From Echria macrotheca (lineage: Eukaryota > Ascomycota > Sordariomycetes > Sordariales > Schizotheciaceae): 64,000 bases of DNA. A program made the translations under genes and the position numbers. The stretch spans positions 1-64,000 of the forward strand of contig MU839852.1 in NCBI GenBank assembly GCA_030411725.1, written 5' to 3'. Under the pieces are notes generated by a model. The model was not told where the DNA came from. It saw only the letters and a list, made by a program, of their open reading frames with translations, and did no database searches. Shown here one piece after another: positions 31,439 through 40,987 of this stretch. Each line of letters opens with the position of its first letter. The first letter of the stretch is position 1.

Positions 31439-31890
31439 CAGGGTTTGGAATTGGTAGTAGTAGTAGTAGTAGTAGTTGGGTCCTACTACTACTACCCAGG
31501 TAGTAGTAGTAGTAGTAGTCGGGTCCTACTACTACCACCGAGGTAGTAGTAGTAGTAGTAGTAGTAGTAGTTTTTGAAACCATAGTTACGATAATAATAA
31601 TAGTGTAGGAGTGTTGATATTAACAGTGGTAATGCTACCCTCAACAGCTTTTAATGATAACAGTTTATGCGAATATATAAATAATTATTTACCGACTACT
31701 ACTACTACTACTACCGAGGTAGTAGTAGTAATTGGGTCCTACTACTACTACCTAAGTCGTAGTAGTAGTAGTAGTCAGGTCGGTACTACTACTACTACTA
31801 CTACTACCGGGTAGTAGTAGTACAACTACTACTACTACCGGGTAGTAGTAGTACAACTACTACTACTACTACTACGAATTCCAAACCCTG
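31439..31890. mobile_element. hAT-like MITE, 452 bp, built of TAG/CTA triplet hairpins
   Basis: Terminal inverted repeats start CAGGGTTTGGAATT on both ends (31439-31452 and the complement of 31877-31890) and continue into (GTA)n triplets. A perfect 8-bp target duplication CATGTTGC flanks it (31431-31438 and 31891-31898). An 8-bp duplication and ends starting CAGGG fit the hAT superfamily. The interior has no transposase. It consists of alternating GTA/TAG and TAC/CTA triplet tracts joined by short G/C spacers (GTCGGGTCC, CCGAGG), which can fold into serial hairpins, around an AT-rich core of about 120 bp (31572-31696). Frames across it are low-complexity artefacts. Confidence 0.85.
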
Positions 31891-32048
31891 CATGTTGCCA
31901 ACAGCATTTAGTCTGTATACAGTACGGTAACTAGCCAGTATTTTCACCACCCCAAGGTTCTGGAGTGTGGTCCGTTTTCTACCACTGAGCATCGGCTCCC
32001 AATTCCACAATGTACATGTATGGAAACCACCGGATAATCATGCACTCA

Positions 32049-33790
32049 TCATTGCCTTCTCCTGATTGCGAATCTATGTATGAGACCACTGATGACACAA
32101 AACACAACAAGTCCTATGCCTGCCTGTGCGTGCCGGATAATGGATACGACGACCATGGACGTGACTGTCAATAGTGCGATAGGGATCAGGAGAAAGTGGA
32201 CCTTGATGATTGGCTGATCGGGGAATCTGGTATCATGTGTTTCCGATCTGGTTCGCAGGCGGAGAGAAAGGAGCCCGATCAAGGTGAGAAGAACGACGGC
32301 GTACTCGATAATCCCTGGTATCGTCAGTGTCTTGAACATGACTTTGAAAAGATCGAGGATCGTTACCCATGAATGATACCAGGGAACCGATATCCCCGGC
32401 AATAACATATGAAGAGGTGACCAAAGAGTTGAAGATGATGCCTGATCTGGGAGAATGTTAGAATTGAATCAAATCCGACAGCCAGGGTGTGCTCACATGG
32501 GTATGCTGCCATCCCCAAGCCTCACTGGACTGTTGGGGGATTCAATAATCGGAGGAAGATGTCGTGTTTCCAGGATGCTGTGATCCTCATCATCGTCCTT
32601 GCTACTACCGCGCCTAGCGACAGTCTTCATCATCAGGGGCAAATAGCCGCGCTCTGCCGCCGCTTGTGTCAACCGTCCTGCTGTAAACATCTTGACGTTG
32701 AGCGTCCCTAGCGTCGAGAGGCAGATGGCGACAGCATACAAGACGCTCCCAGCACGACCCAGGAAGTGTTGACTAAAAATCTGCGGGAAATCAGTCACCA
32801 GAAACCACAGGCAACAGAGAATGTGTGTACCAAACCGAGAGTCGTGGAGCGAGCCACCTCGTCAAAGCCCAGGACTGAAAAGTAGGATACGTTGGCAAAC
32901 AGCGTGAGAGCGAGGACAATACTCATCGACGAGTTCATGACACGTGGGAAGTTCTTGCCGGGATTTCGGATATTACCCCCGACAAGACCAAGCTGATTCA
33001 GTTAGTCAACCTGCATCAGATCCTCCTTCTCGGACACTGAACTCACCACCTCCCACCCCGAGTACGCCCACATAGCCGCAACCAACGCATCAACATAACT
33101 CCCACGATCACCCTCCGCATGCATCGCCTTCACGCCCCTCCCCTCCATTCCCATCCCCGTCAATACTGTCCAAATCCCCATGAAAATTACAAACCCCACC
33201 CCTATGATCTTACACCCCAGCAACCCCATACTAACTCCCTTACTAACCCCGTTCCCCACACAGTTCACTACCGTCACCACGGCTACTACCCCCAGCGCAA
33301 TCACCCCCTCCCAACCCTTTTCCAACCCAACCGCATCCCCAACATAGCCCCCCACAAACAGCGCCAAGACGGCTGAGCTACATGGCTTGACTCCCCAAAT
33401 ACACACCCACCCCGTTAAAAACCCCACCAAATCCCCGAAGCAGAAGGCCAGATACTCCTGCGGTCCGCCGTTGACTGGTATTCGAGAGCCCATTTCGGCG
33501 TAGCAGGCTGCGCATGTCCATGCCAGAAGCCCAGAGGTAGCCCATACCAGGAGGGCAAGGATGGGGGGTGGGATAGCAAGGGTAGGAGGGTAGGGGATGT
33601 TGCGGGCTACAAGGGAGGGGGAGAGGAATATGCCGGAGCCGATTTGGATTGAGAGGGTTAAAGAGAGGGCGTCGCGGAAGGAGAGAAGCGAGGTTTGGGG
33701 GGCGTCACTGTTATGATCGTCATCGTCAACGGGACCAGTTCGCGGAAGTTGGGAGCTGTCATCAAGGAGCGGGGTCGTCGCTGAGGTCAT
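32049..33790 (-). CDS. L-type amino-acid transporter (APC superfamily)
   Basis: Five exons (33790-33047, 32992-32831, 32780-32497, 32446-32367, 32314-32049; introns 54, 50, 50 and 52 nt) encode 511 residues. The ATG at 33790 is preferred (AACCATGA); the frame is open further upstream. Family features: IQIGSGIFLSPSLVARN in helix 1, then SGLLAWTCAACYAEMGSRIPVNGG (helix 2 and following loop), GLVGGNIRNPGKNFP, and SFMGIIEYAVVLLTLIGLLSLR across the last intron. About 12 membrane helices. It resembles fungal LAT/methionine-permease-type carriers for neutral amino acids at the plasma membrane. A model without the 52-nt intron shows an apparent frameshift; splicing resolves it. Confidence 0.88.
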
Positions 33791-34099
33791 GGTTATCCTG
33801 TACTGGTGAGAACGCCAGGTGTCGCTGGGCGAGGATTGCCGTCGCCAACAATGGTGGCCGTTAAAGGGGCGGCGGGATAGGACATGCGGCGACAAACAGC
33901 GGTAAAATCCGGGTGAGGATGATGTGAAAAGCAACACGTGCGTCAAGGGCTGCAGACCCCGCGGGGCGCATTAGTCAGCAGCAACGCGGGTTAACCACAC
34001 GTGGTCTCCGTAAAGAACTGGTACCTGCTAGGTAAGTAAACTACTCCAAGAATGCTACGGCCTCAGCCCTCGATCTTCTTGTACATGAAACCTGCAATA
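33791..34099. other. Promoter of the amino-acid transporter
   Basis: About 310 bp between the permease start and the 3' end of the CorA gene. Nothing specific recognised. Confidence 0.5.
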
Positions 34100-35801
34100 T
34101 TATTGCCGCGGGGGTCGTCGCGTTTTCTCCCGCTCTCGACGCTCGCGCTTCCTCCGCTGGTCGGATATGCGCCGGCGCTGGAACATGGCCTTGACGTAGT
34201 TGTAGATCATAGACCGTTGAAGCAACAGGACGGTGCCGACGATGGTGGGCACTACAATCTTCCAACTTGGATGTGTTAGCATGGGTGACTCGACTTCATG
34301 TCCAATAGTCGGCGACCTACAAAAGCCCGATGCCAGCAGCCAACTCCGGAAAGGGTTCAAAGTTCTGGCCAAAGTACCCTGTCAAAAATGACATGGGCAG
34401 GAACACAATGGTCACGAAGGTGAGCTGCTTGAGAGTTTCGTTCTGGTACGCCGCAACAGTATTGAAGATCAGATCGATCAGGTCATCGGCCGCTTTGGTA
34501 ATATCCGTAAGATTGTCGCGAATCAGCAGACAGTGATCCAGGACATCGCTTAGGTAAATAGCTGTTAAAGGGCTGACCATAACGCCTGTTGTGGGGTCGC
34601 GCAAATCCTGGAGTGTGGCTCGCGAGTCCGTGTGTATGCCGTGTGGGATGCTTGCTTTGTGCTCGCGCAATGCGTTGAGAATATTCTCCAGGGGCTGGAT
34701 CAGACTGCGCATCTTCTTGACCTCGGCGGCCAGGATGTATAGGTCTTTGGATTGCTGGATGGATGGCCCTTGTGTGAGAACGTCCATCTCGATGTCCTCC
34801 ATGACGTCCGAGTAAGCCGACTGGACAGGGATGGCCATGTCGACGATTACGTCAAGTATGGCTTGAGTAAGAAGCGAGCCATCACACGACTGCCTGAGTG
34901 TGGTGGACGGGGAAGAAAGACGGGCGAGTATCGGGACCTCTATGTCGTCGGCTGAGGCCTCGAAAAAGGCGATGACGGTGTTGTCGGAAGTTAGGAATAT
35001 TGAAACCTGCTCGGCAACAACGACAAGATCGCGGGAACGAAGCGCAGACACATCCTCCATGAACTCAGCCCGGGAGTTGTTGGGACTGGCATGATATCGA
35101 TGAATCGTCCGCAGCTGCTCGTTCCGGGGGTTATAGAGCCGCAGTGACGTCGGAGGATCATTGGCGCCGTTCAATGACATGTTGCTGGCGCCGGTCTCTG
35201 CAGCCGAATCTGGTATGCCAGTTCCCGCGTCCGAAACCTTGAAAAATTGTCGTAAAGATGCCCAGAATGTGTGTTTTGATGGTTGCTGGGTCATATCCCC
35301 ATCGGCACGCGTGATCAGTTTCTGCAGGGTGAAAACAAGAAAGGCGTGGTCGTGGTACCAGTCGGCCTTGGTCCTGCCGCCCGTGTTCATCATGTCTTCA
35401 ATAGCCAAGCGGTGCAGGTCTTTATACTGTCCGACAGCCCTGATGACGTCCCAGCTGAGGCCGTTGACGTTAATCCACCTGCACTGAGCCCAAGCCGGGC
35501 GGGGGGTCTTCAGAAAGTCAATCAAGCCGGCATTGTCCAGTTCTCGAATCTTGATATCCTCGATTGAGAAGTCGACAACGGTGATCTGGCACTCAACGTA
35601 TGGCTTCGTCATGGACGAATGTCCACCGTCGGGCTTGGACGTATCAACACCAGGTTCAGTGCCGGGTCGCCATCCATTACGGGCCTCAAAGTCGTCCAGG
35701 TCTCTAATGGTCCGCATGGTTGTGGCGCGCATCGGTCGATGGCTCTCCGGCCCTGCCTGGTTTGCAAAGGGGGAGCGGTTGCTGGCTCGCGACGTGGCCA
35801 T
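34100..35801 (-). CDS. CorA family Mg2+ transporter-like protein with GQN signature
   Basis: Two exons (35801-34321, 34265-34100; intron 55 nt, GTAGGT..AAG, phase 2) give 548 residues. The N-terminal half is cytosolic with the CorA alpha/beta pattern (HRLAIEDMMN, HDHAFLVFTLQKLI), then the long helix. The first transmembrane helix is QLTFVTIVFLPMSFLTGYFG, ending in F-G-Q-N-F-E where CorA pores have the Y-G-M-N-F-E signature. The second helix (FWKIVVPTIVGTVLLL) follows after the intron, then a basic tail rich in Arg/Lys. The Met-to-Gln change at the selectivity loop could alter ion choice. Second CorA-like gene within 6 kb. Confidence 0.9.
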
Positions 35802-36287
35802 GGTGGAACCAACGTCAACAGGCTTTTCTGGTTATCCAAAGGGGTTGGAGGCACTGAGGCAGATGTAATTGAAGTGAGGTCGCTGTTGAGGCGTCCCGCT
35901 GTTGACAGTTCTGAAACCTAGCGCGTTCTTGGCCTTGGCGCATTTGACCCACTGCGCACGGATCACATGCAAGACACAAGCTTGGCGATGACGACATCCC
36001 GACTTCAGTTTGACGAACTTCACAAACTAAATCTGTGCTCGTTTCGTCACCCCTGAGATATTATTCATCGACGTCGCTGCATATTTATAGGCACCTATGT
36101 GGCGAGTCCTGTATCTTCCCATGGCCAAAGATAACCTCTACCTAACTAACTGCTGTGTGGAACCAGAGTGCAGAGCAGAGAGCCCCACACCCTCGCCGAG
36201 CGAATGCACACTGCAAAACAAAATACAGAAAAGGAGTGCCGCTGGATCATTAAGCAGAGTGGAGAAATAGAAGCCTCCACCTGCTCC
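35802..36287. other. Intergenic, nothing recognised
   Basis: Upstream region of the CorA gene and 3' region of the GGCT-like gene. Confidence 0.5.
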
Positions 36288-37328
36288 TCAGAGTATGAAC
36301 CGAAATGTTAGACCGGGGACGGTGACAGCAGTGCCATCAGAGTCAAGTATCTCGATCTGACAGCGAACAACCTCATATCTATGCGTCTCGTAGCATCTCA
36401 GAGCCATCTCTTGTGCAGGATTGTAGACCAAGTACACGGATCCCTCCACCACATTGTTTCCCTCGGTAGAATCCACCAGCGCCTTGTACTTCCTCTTGTA
36501 CTTTCCGCCCCACGTCGTCAACATGCCCCCGGATACTCTAGCACGTTGATATGCAATTGTTTCCTTCGGCTTATTGAGAACACGTCCGAGAACGGCGGCG
36601 TCTGCAAGGGTGCCGTAGAAAAAGTAAAACAATGGATTTGTGTCTTGCAAGGGGTACACGCATGTGTCTTGCAAAGGGAACATGCTTGTCTTTTGTTTCT
36701 TTACCGTGTCGGATTGAAGCCTGTACTGAGGCAACGTGGCGTCGATGCCGAGTGTCGGATAGCGTGATGAATAGGACAATTCTTTCCGTGCCAGGGAACA
36801 TGGGATGAAAGTCGGTTGAAATGTCGAGTTCGTTTCTGTGAGCCATGCAAAAATGCGCTCTATGGCTCTCGCGTCAACAAGAAAAAAGACCGTCGGGTCT
36901 CCTGCGTCATCGACACCGACAAATCTCGTTACGTTTTCCGCCCACTTCCCCGAGATAGCCTTAACCATCTCGAGGCTATGTATCGGTCCTTCCATTTTGA
37001 CGAGGAAGTTCGGCGATTTTGGCAGCGTCAGGGCTGGGGAAGCCGGCTGTGGGTGGCGTCGCAAAATGTCGCAAGCATGCTCGTACGACTCCTTGTCGTG
37101 TCCTTCCGCTTCCTTTTCCGCCCGAACCAAACTCCAGTGCCCCTCGGGGATTATGCGTGGGGAGATGTTTTGCCTGTGCGCTTGCAGCTTTTTGTGCGCC
37201 TCCGTGAAAGAATACCCGAAAAGTTTCTGCCATCTCTTGATCGTGTCGGTATCGGGATTCCCATCGTCCATCGGTCGCTCCATGGTGATTTTCGCCATGA
37301 ATTCGAGTTCTTTCATGATTAAATCCAT
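36288..37328 (-). CDS. GGCT/AIG2-like domain protein
   Basis: A 346-residue single-exon protein. The C-terminal third begins with FYFFYGTLADAAVLGRVL (about residues 229-246), the substrate-binding YGTL loop of the gamma-glutamylcyclotransferase/AIG2 fold, followed by a G-G-M-L-T-T-W block and an E-G-S-V-Y-L-V strand. These enzymes cleave gamma-glutamyl or gamma-glutamylamine bonds; many fungal members are uncharacterised. The N-terminal two thirds have no recognised domain but include a conserved-looking ETNSTFQPTFIPCS segment. A local tandem repeat (FPLQDTCVYPLQDT) precedes the domain. Catalytic activity is not certain. Confidence 0.72.
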   Translation of the reverse strand: MDLIMKELEFMAKITMERPMDDGNPDTDTIKRWQKLFGYSFTEAHKKLQAHRQNISPRIIPEGHWSLVRAEKEAEGHDKESYEHACDILRRHPQPASPALTLPKSPNFLVKMEGPIHSLEMVKAISGKWAENVTRFVGVDDAGDPTVFFLVDARAIERIFAWLTETNSTFQPTFIPCSLARKELSYSSRYPTLGIDATLPQYRLQSDTVKKQKTSMFPLQDTCVYPLQDTNPLFYFFYGTLADAAVLGRVLNKPKETIAYQRARVSGGMLTTWGGKYKRKYKALVDSTEGNNVVEGSVYLVYNPAQEMALRCYETHRYEVVRCQIEILDSDGTAVTVPGLTFRFIL

Positions 37329-38048
37329 GATGAATGCAAGGGTGGACCGGGTATGCTATGCTGGTTCTGCTTGTTTGCTGCGAATTTCGGGGCCGGGGCG
37401 AGCGTGGGAGGCGTATTGTGAGAGCACCAGGCCTTTTCTTTTTCTTTTGGTGCGGAATGATGAATCTGGGCAACTCGACGGAACTGGCTGCTTTTTAAAC
37501 ACCAGGAGCCGCCAATGCGCGCCTTCTCACCATGCAAGCAACGCATTGGGGAAGTTGCCGGCAAGACTTGGGCTGCAGTAGCCGCGTATTGGCGACCTCT
37601 TCAAGATCCACTCGGCCGGCAAACTAGGGGTTAGTGTGACGATTGCCTCCGAGCTAGTTACCCATGTAATCATCTTGCAGGACTAAGACGCCCCAGAAAG
37701 ATTCTGTTATCGTTCTCGACATCTATCCTTAGCACAAGAAGCACGGAAGTCAAGATCGCCCCACCGCTATCAGGAGCACTCTTCAGCTGCATGAGTGGCT
37801 GCATGCAGTAAGTGCATTTGATAAGGGTCAGAGGGTCAATCTTATTCGTTTGGTACATTTCTTTTTTATCCAGAATCACCCAGCTTCTCAGGACGGAACC
37901 GTCTTCCGCCCCGTTGGCTTGCATCAGGAGTCGACTATAGGTTGTTCCCACAAAGTACGGCAAGTTGTCTCACTTCGTCCATGTCTGACGTTGATCTCTA
38001 GACTCTCCAGTAACCCGCTACTAGTGCACCGTTGGTCAACGTTCGCGT
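37329..38048. other. Intergenic with a possible gene relic
   Basis: A minus-strand frame at 37670-37963 (97 codons; e.g. SWVILDKKEMYQTNKIDPLT) has a protein-like composition but no recognised family and no start context. It may be a fragment left next to the inverted-repeat element. Otherwise nothing seen. Confidence 0.35.
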
Positions 38049-38056
38049 AGTGGAAA

Positions 38057-38450
38057 GGCATTTGATAGGGGTGCACGCCCCTTAAAGATAAACCTTTACT
38101 CGTAAATCCTTAGATATAAGCGTTTCGGCGTATTAGCAATGGTAAAAGAGCTATTAATGAGGGCGTTACGATTTATCAACTACGTCGTTAAACCTCTTTT
38201 TACCGTAAATATATATATATATATATGTATATATATAAGGTCTTAACCTAACGTATATCCGGGGATTTAACGAGTAACCTAAGAACCTTATACTTTTCCT
38301 TTATCAGCCTTTATAAGTTTAATACCCCTTATATGTAGTAAATAGGCCTTTGACAAATATATATACAGCTTTCAGGAAAAATATCAATAGTAAATTAGAG
38401 GGCATATGCGCCAAACGCTACGGCGGGGGGATGCACCCCTATCAGATGCC
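38057..38450. mobile_element. AT-rich MITE, 394 bp, with 8-bp target duplication
   Basis: Ends match as inverted repeats of about 25 bp: GGCATTTGATAGGGGTGCAC on the left, and GGCATCTGATAGGGGTGCAT on the complement of the right end. A perfect 8-bp duplication AGTGGAAA flanks it (38049-38056, 38451-38458). The interior is very AT-rich, with a (TA)n stretch near 38208-38238, many stop codons and no coding capacity; this fits a RIP-mutated non-autonomous DNA transposon. Its end sequence differs from the element at 31439. Confidence 0.82.
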
Positions 38451-38591
38451 AGTGGAAAATGTTGTTGTTGGTACTTCGAATCAAGAACTGGGGAGGATCG
38501 GGCCGCGGTTCATTACATGACACAAACAAATGCATCTTCAACAGTGTATCGAATGTATCGAAGGCGCGATTCTACCAACTTTTAGACGACC

Positions 38592-40706
38592 TTACACAAT
38601 AACCAGCGACCGTCGTTTCCATCCACGTATAGTCTCCTCGTCTTGGGTATTCAAGACTGCATATCGCCTCGTGTTTCTGGCCTTCAGTAGTGCAATACCA
38701 ATACGCCTGTACGATGTCATCTTTTCATCCGTCGCCTCCAAGAGCAGGCCGCCATATGTCCGGTCAAGTCTGGAATTCGACCCTCCAACCCAGTGCCACT
38801 CCCATATTCCCAAGTGAAGAAGCACAATGTGCCGAGTCACAGGCGCACTGATGTCAATAAAGGACTGCAAGATTGGTTTGTCGAAATCCCACCACGGCGT
38901 TGAATCGATAACGACTTGGTAGTTCTTCGCTACCATCTCCCGTCCTTCGAGAACATAACCCTCTAACACTAGAGGACTCATATTAACGTTGGTCAGCTGT
39001 TGCAGCCTAGAGACTTGAACCTCTGGGTGTGGAGGTGGAGGGTCGATGATTGTAGCGGTGGTAGTACCGGTGACAGCGGGCGCGATGGAGTTGGAGGAAT
39101 AGTTGATCTCGAAGGATACCTTTCCAACAACAGATGCCCAGCTCCATGAAGGCAAGGGAGCGCCGGGACGACGTTCGACCGGAGAATCTGTCTTCCATAG
39201 TAAGGTCGGTATGAGATTGCCGCGAAATAGGCCCGCCATGTACAAGTCGTTTAGCCGAGCATCGAACACGGAAGCCACACCAGCAAGAGCAGGCAACACG
39301 TCGGTGGGGACCGTCAGCGCGCGGGCTGAGTAGTTCTCCACAGTCTTGACCCACAAGGCATGAACCTCTGCCTCATTATCCTCAGCGCCCAGTAACCACG
39401 TCGGGAGCAACATTTTGTGAGACCACAGACCTGGCGCCGAAGGGAAGAACATGGACTTGGCTGCCGGGTGTGCCAAAGAATCCACTCGCCCTTCAGCAAA
39501 GGTGCCATGGTCACACTCCCAAAGCATTTGTCGGTGTGAGTAGTGTATCGTCCTAGGCGAGAGGACTGCCTCCTGAAGAACCCATCCGCGAGACGCAAGT
39601 GTGCTCTCGGCACCTGTGACCTCTTCTCGAAAGGAGTCCCAACGACCGGCACGTACATACATCCACGAGCGATGTTCAAGTCCAACCCCGAGCCGGGCAC
39701 TTTTGAATGGGAGTCGTACGGCAGAAGAAAACCAGATCGGGTTGTCTCGCTTTGCGAATATCCCGTCATGGCAGTTGCGAGCAGCGCTGGCGCTGATGTT
39801 CAGCTGACCATGGCGGTAAACATCGCCCATGCGCAGAGCCTCGTGCTCCCAGTCCTCCCGCGAGTCCTGGATGATGCAGAGAGAGTCGATCCACAAGTGT
39901 CGGTACCCAAGGCGCCGCGTGATGAGGACGGCATCGCGGAATGTTGGAGGCAGCAGCGGCATCGGAATGCCTGAACCGGTCCACTCGGCCAGGGTGTCGG
40001 AATTCGTGGTCAAGGGGGAGGAGCCGCCCCAGCAGTGACTCAGTGTTATCCATGGGAAGGGTTTTTGGCAGCTGTCGTGCACGACCAGGCGAGGATGCTG
40101 TGAATCATCGGCAGGACCAACATCTATCGTCCGAGTCGGGACGAAGTGGGAGTTTTGCGACCTCTCGTCCTCAAGACACCGTTTTAACCACATCTCGAGC
40201 AGGCGGAAGCAATCGTCCGAGTTGGAGAAGGCGCTGACGGGCCGTCCTCTGATGCCCTGCCTTGACGTGCGTCTTGTCGGGTCTCTGCAGCGCAAATGAG
40301 CACCTCCATCAATAACACTGACAGGATGGAAACAATACCTTTCGCCGGTCTCCCATTCCGGCCCGGTGCGGTCCAAGTATAATCCAAACATGGCGAGGTA
40401 AACCTCGCGCCCACCTTCCTCGGGTGGCGCTCTTGCCGAGACGAGGAGATTAGACAGGTCATCCTCAGTGCCAATGGCATCGCTTGAAGGTATCAACCGT
40501 AGGAAAAGCGGCAGGAGGCGCCAACTTTCGTCAGATTCCTGGCTGAGCTGTGGGGCATTCCGGATGGTGTCGTGGATCGCGGAGCAGAACCGGCAGTTGG
40601 TACACGTTGCAAGTTCTGCAAAGCTGCGGTGGTGTGCATAACCCGAGACATTCCACTCATAATGGAGATCGTCAAAGTCAACGGCGTCACATGTGCTGCA
40701 CAGCAT
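38592..40706 (-). CDS. HET-domain protein
   Basis: A 704-residue single-exon protein with a HET domain from about residue 219: WITLSHCWGG, then LPPTFRDAVLITRRLGYRHLWIDSLCIIQD and the A-S-A-A-R-N-C-H-D-G-I-F block, all in the usual order. HET domains (TIR-like fold) trigger heterokaryon-incompatibility cell death in filamentous ascomycetes. The N-terminal 45 residues hold a Cys-rich CxxC pattern (CSTC, CTNCRFC) common in this subgroup. The C-terminal part (S-W-S-W-A-S-V) is typical of the family. It lies beside an ankyrin gene on the same strand and downstream of two NACHT genes. Confidence 0.95.
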   Translation of the reverse strand: MLCSTCDAVDFDDLHYEWNVSGYAHHRSFAELATCTNCRFCSAIHDTIRNAPQLSQESDESWRLLPLFLRLIPSSDAIGTEDDLSNLLVSARAPPEEGGREVYLAMFGLYLDRTGPEWETGERYCFHPVSVIDGGAHLRCRDPTRRTSRQGIRGRPVSAFSNSDDCFRLLEMWLKRCLEDERSQNSHFVPTRTIDVGPADDSQHPRLVVHDSCQKPFPWITLSHCWGGSSPLTTNSDTLAEWTGSGIPMPLLPPTFRDAVLITRRLGYRHLWIDSLCIIQDSREDWEHEALRMGDVYRHGQLNISASAARNCHDGIFAKRDNPIWFSSAVRLPFKSARLGVGLEHRSWMYVRAGRWDSFREEVTGAESTLASRGWVLQEAVLSPRTIHYSHRQMLWECDHGTFAEGRVDSLAHPAAKSMFFPSAPGLWSHKMLLPTWLLGAEDNEAEVHALWVKTVENYSARALTVPTDVLPALAGVASVFDARLNDLYMAGLFRGNLIPTLLWKTDSPVERRPGAPLPSWSWASVVGKVSFEINYSSNSIAPAVTGTTTATIIDPPPPHPEVQVSRLQQLTNVNMSPLVLEGYVLEGREMVAKNYQVVIDSTPWWDFDKPILQSFIDISAPVTRHIVLLHLGIWEWHWVGGSNSRLDRTYGGLLLEATDEKMTSYRRIGIALLKARNTRRYAVLNTQDEETIRGWKRRSLVIV

Positions 40707-40987
40707 GATGTTAGCGAGGTACCTTACCTAGGTACTCACCATCTGTAGGTCAGGACATAGACGGATGTGAAGCTTGTTTGCGGTAAATAATGTGCTTGAG
40801 TCAAAAAGTGAAGCGGGGCATAAGGTATGAGTCATCAACGCAAGCTGATTTTGAGCACAAGTGTGATTGGAATTCTCGCATGACTTTACTGCCTACTTAT
40901 CGACTGAGACTCACGCTTTAACTCGGATGGTGGACCAAGTAGAACAAGACTCTTTAAAGAGAAAATTGAGATATCCTCCACCTTTTC

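Noticed and set aside
31395..32010. Tyr/Val/Thr-repeat open frames across the triplet tracts
   Set aside because: Artefacts of TAG/CTA repeats inside the MITE.
32233..32424. Apparent frameshift near the end of the amino-acid transporter
   Set aside because: A 52-nt intron (32315-32366) with GTAACG..CAG ends joins SFMG to IIEYAVV in phase and restores the family sequence.
36838..37581. 247-codon plus-strand frame opposite the GGCT-like gene
   Set aside because: Antisense to a gene with a recognisable YGTL domain; no motif of its own.
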